Assembly (NCBI RefSeq): GCF_016894445.1
Contig: NZ_CP056775.1
Location: 1 to 64,000, forward strand
DNA from: Dyadobacter sandarakinus
Lineage (GTDB): Bacteria; Bacteroidota; Bacteroidia; Cytophagales; Spirosomataceae
Length of the DNA stretch: 64,000 bases
Reading direction: 5' to 3'
Positions within the stretch are counted from its first letter, which is position 1, and every line of letters starts with the position of its first letter. Position numbers and translations under genes: made by a program. This document shows, one piece after another, positions 17,688-27,625 of this stretch. The notes under the pieces are model-generated. The model did not search any database. It was not told where the DNA came from and saw nothing but the letters and a program-made list of their open reading frames with translations.

Positions 17688-19850
17688 TTGGAAAATAGCA
17701 AAACATCAAGACGAAATTTTCTGCGCGCTTCCGGACTTACTTCGTTTGGTCTCGCACTGGGCGTGACCGGCTTTGCCCGGGATGCTGCATTGAAAAAGAT
17801 TACCCCGGCCATTCTCCGGCTGGAAATCAATCCATTTATCATCATCGACACCGCAGGTGGTATTACACTCGTGAACCCGCGGCCGGATATGGGGCAGGGC
17901 TCCACGCAGGCAGTACCTTCCCTGCTCGCGGAAGAGCTGGAAGTGGATCTGGCAAAAGTAAAGATCGTACAGAGTGACGGGCAGGGTAAATACGGCAGTC
18001 AAACCTCGGGCGGCAGCAGCTCGGTACGGGAGCTCTGGGAGCCGATCCGCAAGGCAGGTGCCGCAGCGAAGGAAATGCTGATTGAGGCAGGGGCTAAAAA
18101 ATGGGGCGTGCCCGTATCGGAATGTACTGCCGAGGACGGGAAGGTACTGCATAAAGCCAGTGGAAAAAGCCTGACCTACGGAGAGCTGGCCGACGATGCA
18201 TCCCGGCTCGAAATTCCTAAAAATCCCAGGCTCAAAGAGCCTAAGGATTTCAGGATCATTGGTAAATACAACAAGCGCCTGGACGTGCCTGAGCGCGTGA
18301 CGGGTAAGGCTGTTTACGGCATCGACGTGGATGTGCCGGGGATGGTATATGCAAGTATTCTGCACTCACCGGGCATTCACAGCAGGATCGTGTCCATTGA
18401 TGATTCCGAAACAAAAAAGATCAAAGGGGTATTGCAGGTGATCCGTACAGAGCGGACGATGCCGCATACCACTTCCGAGGCAGTAGCCGTAGTTGCCACC
18501 AACTGGTGGGCTGCATTGAAAGGAAAAAAAGCATTGCAGGTACAATGGGACAGTACAGCAAATGGTCAGCTTGTAGACACGGCTGCGTATGTGAGTCAGA
18601 TGCATGAGGCAGCGAAAAAGAATGGGATTAATTTTGAAGAAAAAGGTGACTTTACGGCCAGGTATGCCACTGCGGCACAAAAGCTGGAAGCAAATTATGA
18701 AACACCGTTCCTGGCCCATGCACCCATTGAACCTGAAAATGCGATTGCACATGTAAAGGAAGATGGATCTGTCGAAATATGGGCACCGGTTCAGGGACCT
18801 GATTGGACCATCCGCGACGTAAGCGGCTACCTGAAAGTGAAACCTGAGCAGGTGAAAATCAATGTGGCATTGCTGGGAGGGGCATTTGGCAGGAAAGCGT
18901 ACCACGACTTTGTGCTGGAAGCCTGTCATCTTTCAAAGGCTGTGAAAAAGCCTGTGAAGGTAATATGGACGAGGGAGGATGATATCAGCCAGGGACCTTA
19001 CCGGCCGGGAATGCTCAGCCACATGCAGGGTTTTGTTGAAGACGGAAAAATTACCGGCTATCATCATCACGCGATCGGCGAATCCATAGTAGGGCAGGTG
19101 TTCAAGGGATTAAAAGAAGACGAGGCTGATCCCTGGCTGAGTGAGGAGATTAGCACAGGTAACAATAAATACGAGTTTGGGTCGGCTTCCAAAATCAGTT
19201 ATACACATGTAAAAACAGACATTCCGATTGTTTGGTGGAGGTCGGTATATGCGTCCAACTTTGGGTGGGGCCAGGAATGTTTTATAGACGAGCTGGCTGC
19301 GTTAGCCGGCAAAGACCCACTGCAGGCCAGGAAAGATATCCTGTCTGATGAAAGGTTCCGGAAAGTACTGGATACCCTGGCCGAAAAAGCCGGCTGGGAT
19401 GAAAAGTTGCCGCAGGGTTCGGGAAAAGGACTGGCAGTTTTTAAATCATTCAATAGTATTTCCGCTTGTTGTATTACTGTTTCAAAAAAAGATACAGGCG
19501 TAAAGATTGATAAGGTAGTGTCGGTGATTGACTGTGGCTATTACGTAAACCCGGACAATGTGAAGGCGCAGACGGAAGGCAACATTGTGATGGGACTTAC
19601 GGCTGCCATAAAAGACGGTATCACTTTTTCAAACGGAGCCTGCGATCAAAGCAATTTTCACCAGTACAACCTGTTGAGGCTCAATGAAACTCCCAAAATA
19701 GAAGTACATATTGTAGACAGCGGTTCCGCACCGGGCGGAGTGGGAGAGCCGGGACTGCCTCCCATTGCACCTGCATTGGGTAATGCAATCTTTGCTGCTA
19801 CCGGTAAGAGGCTCCGCAAGCTGCCGTTCGATATACAGCGTTTAGGATAA
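17688..19850 (+). CDS. Molybdopterin-binding subunit of a xanthine dehydrogenase-family enzyme (IorB-like)
   Basis: A 720-residue catalytic subunit that hydroxylates an aldehyde or N-heterocycle using molybdopterin cytosine dinucleotide. The N-terminus is a twin-arginine signal (SRRNFLRASG, residues 7-16), so the folded complex is probably moved to the periplasm. The catalytic glutamate is in GEPGLPP (E687). Molybdopterin-contact motifs such as GGAFGRK and QGPYRPG are present. The single-chain form with a Tat signal is like isoquinoline 1-oxidoreductase beta. The start is TTG at 17688, the only codon that keeps the Tat signal at the N-terminus. No cytochrome or maturation gene is adjacent. 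A 20-bp terminator follows. Confidence 0.93.
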   Translation: MENSKTSRRNFLRASGLTSFGLALGVTGFARDAALKKITPAILRLEINPFIIIDTAGGITLVNPRPDMGQGSTQAVPSLLAEELEVDLAKVKIVQSDGQGKYGSQTSGGSSSVRELWEPIRKAGAAAKEMLIEAGAKKWGVPVSECTAEDGKVLHKASGKSLTYGELADDASRLEIPKNPRLKEPKDFRIIGKYNKRLDVPERVTGKAVYGIDVDVPGMVYASILHSPGIHSRIVSIDDSETKKIKGVLQVIRTERTMPHTTSEAVAVVATNWWAALKGKKALQVQWDSTANGQLVDTAAYVSQMHEAAKKNGINFEEKGDFTARYATAAQKLEANYETPFLAHAPIEPENAIAHVKEDGSVEIWAPVQGPDWTIRDVSGYLKVKPEQVKINVALLGGAFGRKAYHDFVLEACHLSKAVKKPVKVIWTREDDISQGPYRPGMLSHMQGFVEDGKITGYHHHAIGESIVGQVFKGLKEDEADPWLSEEISTGNNKYEFGSASKISYTHVKTDIPIVWWRSVYASNFGWGQECFIDELAALAGKDPLQARKDILSDERFRKVLDTLAEKAGWDEKLPQGSGKGLAVFKSFNSISACCITVSKKDTGVKIDKVVSVIDCGYYVNPDNVKAQTEGNIVMGLTAAIKDGITFSNGACDQSNFHQYNLLRLNETPKIEVHIVDSGSAPGGVGEPGLPPIAPALGNAIFAATGKRLRKLPFDIQRLG

Positions 19851-19863
19851 ACTTTTTTGATGC

Positions 19864-19908
19864 TTATAAATGACAAATGCGGCCAGAAGCCGCATTTGTC
19901 ATTTATAA
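19864..19908. terminator. Bidirectional terminator with a 20-bp perfect stem
   Basis: The arms 19864-19883 and 19889-19908 are exact inverted repeats (core AAATGCGGC / GCCGCATTT) around the loop CAGAA. The end of the IorB-like gene and the end of the convergent haloperoxidase gene flank it. Confidence 0.88.
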
Positions 19909-19921
19909 TAAAACCTGTTTT

Positions 19922-21451
19922 TTACTGCGCACCATCCGCCTTGGCCCGGGCAACAGCCATTTCACCTACTTTGTGCCCCGACTTCAATCCTGCTTCACAA
20001 TCAAAACGGTAATGGATTAAGCCATAAATACGCGAAACAGATGCTTCTGCCGCCATGGCATCCAGGCGTTCCTTTTCAGCGGGGAAAATGTAGGAAAGTA
20101 CTTCTGCCGCAGCACCCGAAAAGGAAGAGTGTCCGGACGTATACGACGGGAAGTTGGGAAGGCCCACCGATGTTTTTATTTTTTTGTTCATCTGGTTGGG
20201 GCGCGGATAGTAATAGTAATATTTGGCATCCCAGCAGCAAATACCGGCATCCTGTATGGCAGTGCCGGTGAGGGCAAGGGTACGGGCCGTACGTACTTCG
20301 CTGAAACTGTTATCGTGGCAGAGGTTGGCTGCCCTGCGATGCCAGTGGCCAGGAGGGGTGTAACTTCCCACCCCGTCAGACCAGAAGCTTGCAATTCGGG
20401 ACTGCTCGCGGGTCTGGTTTTTGGCGATCTGAAGGAGCTCGTTCATGTCTTTCTGAAACTCGGCACTGCCGATAGCCGGAGGAGGCAGCGGGCGCATCGT
20501 CGCGATCTCAGCCTGGGCAAAGTTCCAGGGAAGCACAAGTCCGTAAGTAGGCAGCATAGCAGGGCGTGCCGGAAATTCCTGGCTTACCCAGGGCTCTGTT
20601 GTACCTATCGCCTTTGCATTGGCGATCATTTCAGCAGTCTTGGCCTGGTTGTTAGCCCCGCTCATACCATCCGTTTTGGCACGTGCCATTACTTTGGCAG
20701 CGACTGCTTTCCCCAGTTCAGCCCCTGCTGTCACATCGCTTTCCACGTTCATACCAGCCCAGAGACGGCTGTTTTTATGCTCGTTCAGCTTTTGTTCAAG
20801 GAATGGCACTTCGCCGGGAAACATTGCTTTCAATACTGCAAATGATGCTTCCGCTACGACGGCATCCTCAGAAGGATAAGAAGGTAGCTCTGTGACGGGT
20901 AGCATGGCGACCAGTGACGGATCATTCTTCGACGGTGCTTTGCGGTTGTAGGTAAACTTGTATTTCCACGCGCTGATCAGCGCATCATACTGGGCTACGC
21001 TCAGGTACGCCAGTGCACGCGCCGTGTAGGGCGGGTTTGCAAAAGGAAACTTCGGGTCGGCAAGCGGATTGGCCGGATCAGGTACGGGGTACTTTCCATC
21101 CTGATTGGATGCAGGCGGCGTATTGTACCTGGCAGCGAGTTCCCGGCCGATTTCGTTCCAGCGGTATACAGCGCCGGCACCCCAGTAATTAACAAGCTCT
21201 TTCTGGCGGGGCGTTACTGCGGCCACGGTCTCTTTCAGCTTCTGAAGCTCAGCCTTGTATTCAGCGGAAGTTGCTGCTTTTGGTTCCGAGACAGGAATTT
21301 CCTGGCTGGAAGCTAAAATATAGGGTTTCCAGTTGCCAGCTTCCGCATCCAGGCTGGACGGGTTGTTTACACCGGCAATAGGATCATCCACCCTCTTGCT
21401 GCACGAAAACAAAAATGTTGCCGAAAGCAGGAACGCGATATTTACTTTCAT
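19922..21451 (-). CDS. PAP2-superfamily lipoprotein, vanadium haloperoxidase-like
   Basis: A roughly 509-residue lipoprotein with signal and lipobox LFSC (cysteine 17 from the ATG at 21451). An upstream ATG at 21484 would add eleven residues and is also possible. The PAP2/vanadium haloperoxidase site is visible: KYYYYYPRP supplies lysine and arginine, SGHSSFSGAA supplies the first histidine region, and RIYGLIHYRFD supplies arginine and histidine near the C-terminus. It could be a phosphatase or a haloperoxidase; family resemblance favours the latter. It is encoded directly after an outer-membrane-type protein, so the two may act together at the cell surface. Confidence 0.85.
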   Translation of the reverse strand: MKVNIAFLLSATFLFSCSKRVDDPIAGVNNPSSLDAEAGNWKPYILASSQEIPVSEPKAATSAEYKAELQKLKETVAAVTPRQKELVNYWGAGAVYRWNEIGRELAARYNTPPASNQDGKYPVPDPANPLADPKFPFANPPYTARALAYLSVAQYDALISAWKYKFTYNRKAPSKNDPSLVAMLPVTELPSYPSEDAVVAEASFAVLKAMFPGEVPFLEQKLNEHKNSRLWAGMNVESDVTAGAELGKAVAAKVMARAKTDGMSGANNQAKTAEMIANAKAIGTTEPWVSQEFPARPAMLPTYGLVLPWNFAQAEIATMRPLPPPAIGSAEFQKDMNELLQIAKNQTREQSRIASFWSDGVGSYTPPGHWHRRAANLCHDNSFSEVRTARTLALTGTAIQDAGICCWDAKYYYYYPRPNQMNKKIKTSVGLPNFPSYTSGHSSFSGAAAEVLSYIFPAEKERLDAMAAEASVSRIYGLIHYRFDCEAGLKSGHKVGEMAVARAKADGAQ

Positions 21452-21487
21452 TATCCCGGGTACCCGGCACAATACTGATTTCATAGT

Positions 21488-22414
21488 CTAGTTTTTTGCT
21501 GTTTTTAAATAACGAAACTGATAAAGGACGCCTATGGAAAAAGAGGTGCTCTGGCCCACATTGGAACCTTCCAGCACATAGCCTGCCCGCGCATTCACCC
21601 CGATGTTACGAGGCTGAAATTTGGCATAAACCCCCGCAATCGTCGATCTCATGTTATTGGTGGGGAAAGGCATATCGTTGCGCCGGATGTAGTCACCTCC
21701 GTCACATGCGCCGTGCTCCACATATGCCTCAGCCTGGATGCCGTGTTTGAGGTACCCCAGCCGTGCAGACATGTCGTAGGCATTGGGTACACTTACCTGC
21801 CCGGTATTATAAATCTGATTGTCAGCCTGGTAGGCATCACGGTCGATGTTGATTTTACTGCGGAAAATGTAGCTGCCCGAAGCTGTCACATAGAGGCCCG
21901 TGCCTGCATGGCGGTAGCTGGCCAGCAGCCTGGCTGTGGCAGTTTTGCACTGCATTCCGATAGACATCGGCATAAAGTCCGCGACATAGTTGTTGGTAGG
22001 AATGGACACGCCGCCGATGGCATGCAGTGAAAGTCCTGAAACATTCAGAAATCGGTATTTGGCCCAAAGGGAGGCGTCTTGAACCCCATGCTGCCACATG
22101 AGATTGCCCGCGCTGGTTTTGGTCCATATAAAAGGTACAGCTGCGATGATATTGAGATTTTTGGTAATACCAACTGCGAGCATCGGCATCACGCTCTGTG
22201 TCGTATGCCGGCCGATGTTCAGGTTTTCGCGCAGCATCTTATTTTCCCAGTATTTATCCCATGAACTATGTCCGTAGGACACCGCAAGACATGCTGTTTT
22301 TTTAGACATGTAAATGGCATCATTGGGCATTTGCGCCAGTGCCCGGCTGATAAAACCTGTCAGGAACAGGAGGGTTAAAAAAATGCCTTTGAGGCTTTGT
22401 AGAGAATTTAACAT
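21488..22414 (-). CDS. Outer-membrane beta-barrel-like protein
   Basis: A 308-residue protein with a signal peptide ending in ALA (cut near residue 27, SRALAQ). The mature part alternates short hydrophobic and polar strands with many aromatics, and ends in QFRYLKTAKN, as in beta-barrel outer-membrane proteins of the phenol-degradation transporter type. I infer the barrel from this pattern only. The haloperoxidase-like gene follows within 3 to 36 bases, so they probably share a transcript. Function and substrate are unknown. Confidence 0.7.
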   Translation of the reverse strand: MLNSLQSLKGIFLTLLFLTGFISRALAQMPNDAIYMSKKTACLAVSYGHSSWDKYWENKMLRENLNIGRHTTQSVMPMLAVGITKNLNIIAAVPFIWTKTSAGNLMWQHGVQDASLWAKYRFLNVSGLSLHAIGGVSIPTNNYVADFMPMSIGMQCKTATARLLASYRHAGTGLYVTASGSYIFRSKINIDRDAYQADNQIYNTGQVSVPNAYDMSARLGYLKHGIQAEAYVEHGACDGGDYIRRNDMPFPTNNMRSTIAGVYAKFQPRNIGVNARAGYVLEGSNVGQSTSFSIGVLYQFRYLKTAKN

Positions 22415-22551
22415 ATTCAGATGAAATAGGGTAAATCATTCTGGCTGTGTAAGATGCAGCAGAAAAATAAGCGTGTAACAAAGAAGAGGTCTACCCGGAA
22501 ATACGGGCAGCAGGGTGAACGCAGCCGGCTGACAGCCAGGCATTACATGAA

Positions 22552-23130
22552 TCAGGAGAGAAGTTCGGGAGGTGGGGTAGGCAGGCTTGCCGTGGCTGCG
22601 GTGTACGTGCAAATGCGCGTTACTTCATAGCATTGGATTACGCTGGCTGCTATGGCTTCCTGCGGCCAGCTGTAATTAGCGGTATTGGGTATGTAAATTT
22701 TTAATAAAGAGCCCAGCAGCTTTAATACCTTGGTGTAGGGATTGCCCGGAAGGGCATTCTCAGGATTACTGGCAGCCTGCATGGCACCTGCCAGCTCAAA
22801 AAAGTGATCACGTGCTGCCTGGTTGCTTTGCAGTGTCACATACAGGGTATCATTGGAATGCGTAATGCTGGTCGGATTGTAAAAATTACCATCCCGGCGA
22901 ATAAGGCCTTCCAGGGATTCGGGCTGGATTTCCGTATTTTCGGAATAGGGAAGTGAAGGCAGGTAAAGCTTTAAAATCTCCGGATCGGTGCCAGCCACAT
23001 TGACAGCTGCAGACTGGTAATTCTTGTCAAAGAAGAAAACAGCAAAGCTCAGCCCGAACATATTGTAGAGCAGCAGAACAAGAAGTCCTATGGAAGCTAT
23101 TTTTTTCAATGAAAGAGGATTTGTCACCAA
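22552..23130 (-). CDS. Hypothetical membrane-anchored protein
   Basis: A 192-residue protein I do not recognise. It has one N-terminal membrane segment (residues 10-33) and a soluble part with an even mix of polar residues. A hydrophobic alanine-rich stretch near the end (EAIAASVIQCYEV) is followed by a proline-rich tail. It lies 137 bases upstream of the outer-membrane-type gene on the same strand and could belong to the same unit. The 137-base gap between them shows only a short CCCG/CGGG repeat. Confidence 0.65.
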   Translation of the reverse strand: MVTNPLSLKKIASIGLLVLLLYNMFGLSFAVFFFDKNYQSAAVNVAGTDPEILKLYLPSLPYSENTEIQPESLEGLIRRDGNFYNPTSITHSNDTLYVTLQSNQAARDHFFELAGAMQAASNPENALPGNPYTKVLKLLGSLLKIYIPNTANYSWPQEAIAASVIQCYEVTRICTYTAATASLPTPPPELLS

Positions 23131-23324
23131 ATGTGGGATTTTAGTACGAATTAAGCAAGACCTGCCCGTAAATACTGTAACTTGCTTGGCAGCAATGTTT
23201 TAAAGTAACCGGATGTTACTATCGGTACAATCCCCTTTGATGGGCATTAAACGATTTTCAGGACCTGTCCCGGTAATTTTTTCCTCTCCTATTTTTATTC
23301 AGATTTTATCACCTTTTTACGGCT

Positions 23325-23852
23325 ATGAACAGATCAGATATTAACCCGACGCCCGCGTTTTTTGACAGGTACATCAACCTGGTTGAAAACATTGACCTCT
23401 TTGAGGCATTTGAAAAATATACACCCGAAAATGTTTACCCGGACCTGGAACAGCTGGAAACTTTGGGAGACAAAGTATATGCGCCCGGTAAATGGACGAT
23501 CAAGGACACGATCCAGCATGTGATAGACAATGAACGTATTATGGGCTACCGTGCCCTTCGTTTTTCAAGAAACGACAAGACGGAACTTGCCGGTTACGAC
23601 GAAGCGGTGCTGGCAGCCCACACCATGGTCAACAAATGTACCTTGCAAGACCTGATGGAGGAATTTAAAGTAGTGAGAGCTGGTTCAATAGCCTTATTTA
23701 CCAACATGGACTTTACCATGCTGACCCGCAAAGGCATTGCCAACCAGTCGGAAATTACGCCCCTGGCACTGGGCTTCGTCATTGCGGGCCATCCGATCCA
23801 TCACATGAACATCATTCGCGAACGATACCTGCCGCTACTCGGCACCATTTAA
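23325..23852 (+). CDS. DinB family protein
   Basis: A 175-residue four-helix-bundle protein of the DinB/YfiT-like family. Histidines that usually bind a divalent metal are visible at IQHVIDNE (near residue 64), and [15 protein letters not shown] near the C-terminus supplies two more. Members are metal-dependent enzymes, some acting as thiol transferases; the substrate here is unknown. No operon partner is evident. The last 18 bases overlap the end of the convergent DUF255 gene. Confidence 0.88.
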   Translation: MNRSDINPTPAFFDRYINLVENIDLFEAFEKYTPENVYPDLEQLETLGDKVYAPGKWTIKDTIQHVIDNERIMGYRALRFSRNDKTELAGYDEAVLAAHTMVNKCTLQDLMEEFKVVRAGSIALFTNMDFTMLTRKGIANQSEITPLALGFVIAGHPIHHMNIIRERYLPLLGTI

Positions 23853-25850
23853 CTGGTGCAGGGCTTCCTCAACGGTCGTTACGGGCAGCTGGCAGGTTTT
23901 GTCATAGCACACGTACATTGCGGTAGCTCCATTGATTTCGCTCCGGTTCTGCAGCAGGGGCAGGGTGGAGCTGGTGCTGGTTCCCATCACAATTTTGTTC
24001 GGGATGAAAAAACGGTCAAGATCTTTTCGCAGCGTGTCGGCATTGCGTCCGACGATGGCGATTTCGGCGGTGGCTGTGACACCCAGGCAGTAAAGCGCAG
24101 CCCAGTTTGTTAACCATTGTACGTCGGTGAGCAGCAGCCGGCTCATTTTACCAAGCATTGTTTCCGCTATTTCGGTGAAGTCCGCGCGGTCCAGCATTTT
24201 GCCAAGCAGGTACAGGTTCTCGGCCATCATTGAGTTGGATGCCGGAATGACATTGTCAAAAATCTCCTTTTTACGCGCAATCAGCTGTTCGCCGCCTGCA
24301 TCTGTAAAGTGAAAAAACTTGTCCTCCTCATCATAAAAGTTACTGACGGTATAGTCTGTGAGTGAGGCCGCGGCAGTAAGCCACTTTTCGTCAAAAGTAA
24401 CCTGGTACAGGCCCAGGTATCCTTCGGTAACAGCAACATAGTCTTCCAGAAAGGCTGTGATGGTGGCCTTTCCATTTTTGTAGGAGTGCCGCAGCGTAGT
24501 ATCACGGGTCATTTTTTCAAAGATGAAATTACCTGTACTGACAGCCAGCTGGCGGATTTTCTCATCTCCAAGTGCCCGGTAAGCATCTGTAAGGCCTTTT
24601 ATCAGCAAGCCATTCCAAGATGCCAAGATTTTGTCGTCCAGTCCCGGACGTACGCGTGCAGCCCTGACGGAGGCAAGTTTGGTGAGGGCGGCTTGGTACT
24701 TTTCAGTCAGGTTCTGAGCCGGGTCTAACCCCGCCAGTATTTTTTCGGGATCGGCCGTCAGGTGCAGGTGATTATGTCCATCCTCCCAGTTACCTTCCTC
24801 AGAAATGTTATAAAGCTTTGAAAACCAGTCGTAATCCGCTCCCAGGATCTCCCGCAGCTCGCTGGCAGTCCATATGTAAAACTTGCCTTCGACCCCTTCA
24901 CTATCAGCATCCAGTGCTGAGTAAAACCCACCGTCCGCATCCAGCATTTCGGTTTCCAGCCAGCTGATGGTTTTTTCGATACGATCTTTGTACAGCGGGT
25001 TTGCGGTAAGTGAGTAGGCTTGTGCGTAGATGCTCAGTAGCTGTGCGTTGTCGTACAGCATTTTTTCAAAATGAGGTATAAACCATTCATCATCAACAGA
25101 GTACCTGGCCCAGCCGCCACCTGCATGATCGTAAATACCCCCCAATGCAATGCGGTTCAGCGTAAGTTCAAGCTGGGCAAGCGCCTCGGGATTCTGACTG
25201 ATATCGTAGTAGCGCAGCAGGAATTTGTAAATGGAAGGCATCGGGAACTTGGGTGCCCGGTCCATACCTCCCTTGCGGGTGTCAAAGTTTTGTTTTAGTT
25301 TTTCAAACATCGTATCCAGATCGTCTCGGGAGAAGTCAATCCCTGACCTGGTGAGCCCGTATTTGGCCGTTTCGGATACCATCATGTTCTGTACAAAACC
25401 CTCTGCCGATTCTGCCAGCTGATCGTAATGCGTGTTGAATGCCGTATCAATGCTTTTCAGCAACTGAACCCAGTTTTGCGGCGGGAGGTAAGTCACACCG
25501 TAAAAAGGTTTGGCATCAGGCAGCAAGAATACATTCAGCGGCCAGCCCCCGCGCACGCCCATCGCCTGCACCGCATCCATATATACCGCATCTACATCGG
25601 GACGCTCCTCACGGTCAACCTTAATGCAGATAAAGTGGGCATTCATCACCTCAGCAATTGCTTCTTTCTCAAAACACTCCCGCTCCATCACATGGCACCA
25701 GTGACAGGCTGAGTAGCCGATACTCACGAGGATCGGCTTATTTTCATCCCTGGCTTTTTGCAGTGCCTCTTCGCCCCACGGATACCAATCCACGGGATTA
25801 TGGGCATGTTGAAGCAGGTATGGGCTGGTTTCTTGACTGAGTCGGTTCAT
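23835..25850 (-). CDS. Thioredoxin domain-containing protein, DUF255/YyaL family
   Basis: A 671-residue protein of the YyaL/spermatogenesis-associated SSP411 family. The N-terminal thioredoxin-like domain has CHWC (C49, C52) in [14 protein letters not shown]. The remainder is an (alpha/alpha)6 barrel related to glycoside hydrolases and epimerases ([21 protein letters not shown], then [16 protein letters not shown]). The biological substrate of the family is not established. No signal peptide is seen, so it is likely cytoplasmic. It starts 18 bases after the T9SS protein gene and is probably read on the same transcript. Confidence 0.92.
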   Translation of the reverse strand: MNRLSQETSPYLLQHAHNPVDWYPWGEEALQKARDENKPILVSIGYSACHWCHVMERECFEKEAIAEVMNAHFICIKVDREERPDVDAVYMDAVQAMGVRGGWPLNVFLLPDAKPFYGVTYLPPQNWVQLLKSIDTAFNTHYDQLAESAEGFVQNMMVSETAKYGLTRSGIDFSRDDLDTMFEKLKQNFDTRKGGMDRAPKFPMPSIYKFLLRYYDISQNPEALAQLELTLNRIALGGIYDHAGGGWARYSVDDEWFIPHFEKMLYDNAQLLSIYAQAYSLTANPLYKDRIEKTISWLETEMLDADGGFYSALDADSEGVEGKFYIWTASELREILGADYDWFSKLYNISEEGNWEDGHNHLHLTADPEKILAGLDPAQNLTEKYQAALTKLASVRAARVRPGLDDKILASWNGLLIKGLTDAYRALGDEKIRQLAVSTGNFIFEKMTRDTTLRHSYKNGKATITAFLEDYVAVTEGYLGLYQVTFDEKWLTAAASLTDYTVSNFYDEEDKFFHFTDAGGEQLIARKKEIFDNVIPASNSMMAENLYLLGKMLDRADFTEIAETMLGKMSRLLLTDVQWLTNWAALYCLGVTATAEIAIVGRNADTLRKDLDRFFIPNKIVMGTSTSSTLPLLQNRSEINGATAMYVCYDKTCQLPVTTVEEALHQLNGAE

Positions 25851-25868
25851 AATTGTTGATGAAAAGTA

Positions 25869-27497
25869 CTACTGGTGCACCACTACCTTCCGGATAATGG
25901 TTTTTGAATTGCTGCTGAAACGGGCAAAATACATGCCCGAAGCAAGCCGGGGCAACGTAATGGCGTCGCGGGTTTCGCCGGCGTAGGTGCGGAGCAGCTT
26001 TTGCATGACCACCTGTCCTTTCAGGTTCACAAGGGAAAAAGTAATGTTTCCGGCATTTGCACCGGAGAGTACTACATTCAGCTCATGCTGGGCAGCATTG
26101 GGGTATACATATGCTTCCGTCAATTCTTCCGGTGCAGAAGTTACCGTATCGTTCAGGTCGAATTTGCATAGAAAAACTTCTTTTCCCCTGAGCGTAATGG
26201 TTCTTACCCATTTTTGATAAGATACCAATACCTGCGTTTCTGTCTGGTCGGCGGCATAGGGATTCTGGGCTGCAATCAGGATTTCGCTCCCTTTTACCAA
26301 GCCACGCCACACCGGATTTTGCAGCGCCATGTGGTCGCGCGCAGACATCGGTATAACTAGTTCATAGTTTCCTTCAAACATGTTTTTAAATGCTGAAAGA
26401 CGGTAAAGCCCGTAAATAAAGTGCTCATAGGTACTGTAATTTTCCTGCCTGTTTCCCGGGAAAAATGGGTTTTCCCAAAGCCACAAACCTTTTGCTCCTG
26501 AAAAAAACGGGAAAATGGCCGTCGCTTCGGCCATAAAGTCGGATATCAATGGGGTATCCGGATCGTAGCTGTCGTGCACGCGCATCCACACAAACGGAAT
26601 GACCGGCTTGTTGCTCCACGCCACATTGGCCTCTATGTTAAAAAGCAGGTAGGAAAGGTAATCCTTGCCGATGGGGTGATCGTAACCATAATAGTAATAA
26701 GGCGACGGTGTCAGGAAGTCCATCGCATTGTAAAAGCTCCCGCCCACCTGCCCGGCATCGTTTTGAGTGAGGTAGTGCGTTCTCCCGGCATTGGTGGTCC
26801 AGTCCTGCCAGCTGTTGGAAGTAATATTGAGCCAGGTATTACGTACGGGTACATCGCTGTAACTGGATACGAGCACACCCGGCTTTTTGCTTTTGAACCG
26901 GTTGATCGCTTCCGTGTACCACCAGCGCATGTCTCTTTTATAAGTACTTATAAAGTCGGCATCGGGAAGGTTCCGGTAGCTTTGAGGGATGTTTGCATTT
27001 GATTTCAGGGCCAGGATGTCACGGTCTTCCCGCTGCATTCTTTCAATATCCAGGCAGAAGATGGAAGCGTCATAAATGGTCGCTGCATAGTTGTCCCAGT
27101 AGGCCCGGTAGGCGGCCGTGTCATTTCCCCACGGACTTCTGAGTGCATTATCGGCCCAGGGCTGATTGCCGCTGGAAGTGGCTACTCCGTACCAGAGATT
27201 GGCCCGGTTAGCAGCTGGCAAGGACCCGGGCTCACTGCCACTGAACATGGCCAGGTGCGAAAAGCCGTGTTTGAGCGGCTGCGACTGCGTATCACCAAAC
27301 CGCGTGGCGGAGTAGATGACGGTAAAGGGAAGTGTAAATTCAGGAAATTTATCCCACTCAATCGTATTATTTGCCGTGACCGGGTTTAGCACATAACCGG
27401 GCTGACAATCCTGAGCCCAACCCACTTTACCTGCGAGCAGGAGATAAAGCAACAGGGTAAGTAATCTTCCTGAACACATCTTTAAGTTAAATCCCAT
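25869..27497 (-). CDS. Secreted T9SS type A sorting domain protein of unknown catalytic type
   Basis: A 542-residue protein with a signal peptide (about residues 10-28, ending GWAQ) and a C-terminal T9SS type A sorting domain from about residue 465 (YVYPNAAQHELNVVLS, then LPRLASGMYFARF, ending IIRKVVVHQ). The middle 400 residues are aromatic-rich, with W-containing motifs like a TIM-barrel glycosidase (FVWMRVHDSYDPD, KGLWLWENPFF), but I recognise no family. It would be exported through the outer membrane and anchored or released there. It precedes the DUF255 gene. No promoter match was found upstream. Confidence 0.8.
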   Translation of the reverse strand: MGFNLKMCSGRLLTLLLYLLLAGKVGWAQDCQPGYVLNPVTANNTIEWDKFPEFTLPFTVIYSATRFGDTQSQPLKHGFSHLAMFSGSEPGSLPAANRANLWYGVATSSGNQPWADNALRSPWGNDTAAYRAYWDNYAATIYDASIFCLDIERMQREDRDILALKSNANIPQSYRNLPDADFISTYKRDMRWWYTEAINRFKSKKPGVLVSSYSDVPVRNTWLNITSNSWQDWTTNAGRTHYLTQNDAGQVGGSFYNAMDFLTPSPYYYYGYDHPIGKDYLSYLLFNIEANVAWSNKPVIPFVWMRVHDSYDPDTPLISDFMAEATAIFPFFSGAKGLWLWENPFFPGNRQENYSTYEHFIYGLYRLSAFKNMFEGNYELVIPMSARDHMALQNPVWRGLVKGSEILIAAQNPYAADQTETQVLVSYQKWVRTITLRGKEVFLCKFDLNDTVTSAPEELTEAYVYPNAAQHELNVVLSGANAGNITFSLVNLKGQVVMQKLLRTYAGETRDAITLPRLASGMYFARFSSNSKTIIRKVVVHQ

Positions 27498-27520
27498 AAG
27501 ATTCGACCAAACAAATTCGT

Positions 27521-27528
27521 TACTTTTG
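27521..27528 (+). promoter_or_regulatory. Promoter -7 element of the lipoprotein gene
   Basis: TACTTTTG matches TAnnTTTG and predicts an untranslated leader of about 90 bases before the ATG at 27626. Confidence 0.45.
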
Positions 27529-27625
27529 CACTATCCTGAATTTCACTTTTCCGGGAGCGGCGGTACCTGCCGGCATTCATTTTTAAGTTTTAAAAAACAC
27601 TCTCCGTAACACATATTTAACTTCT

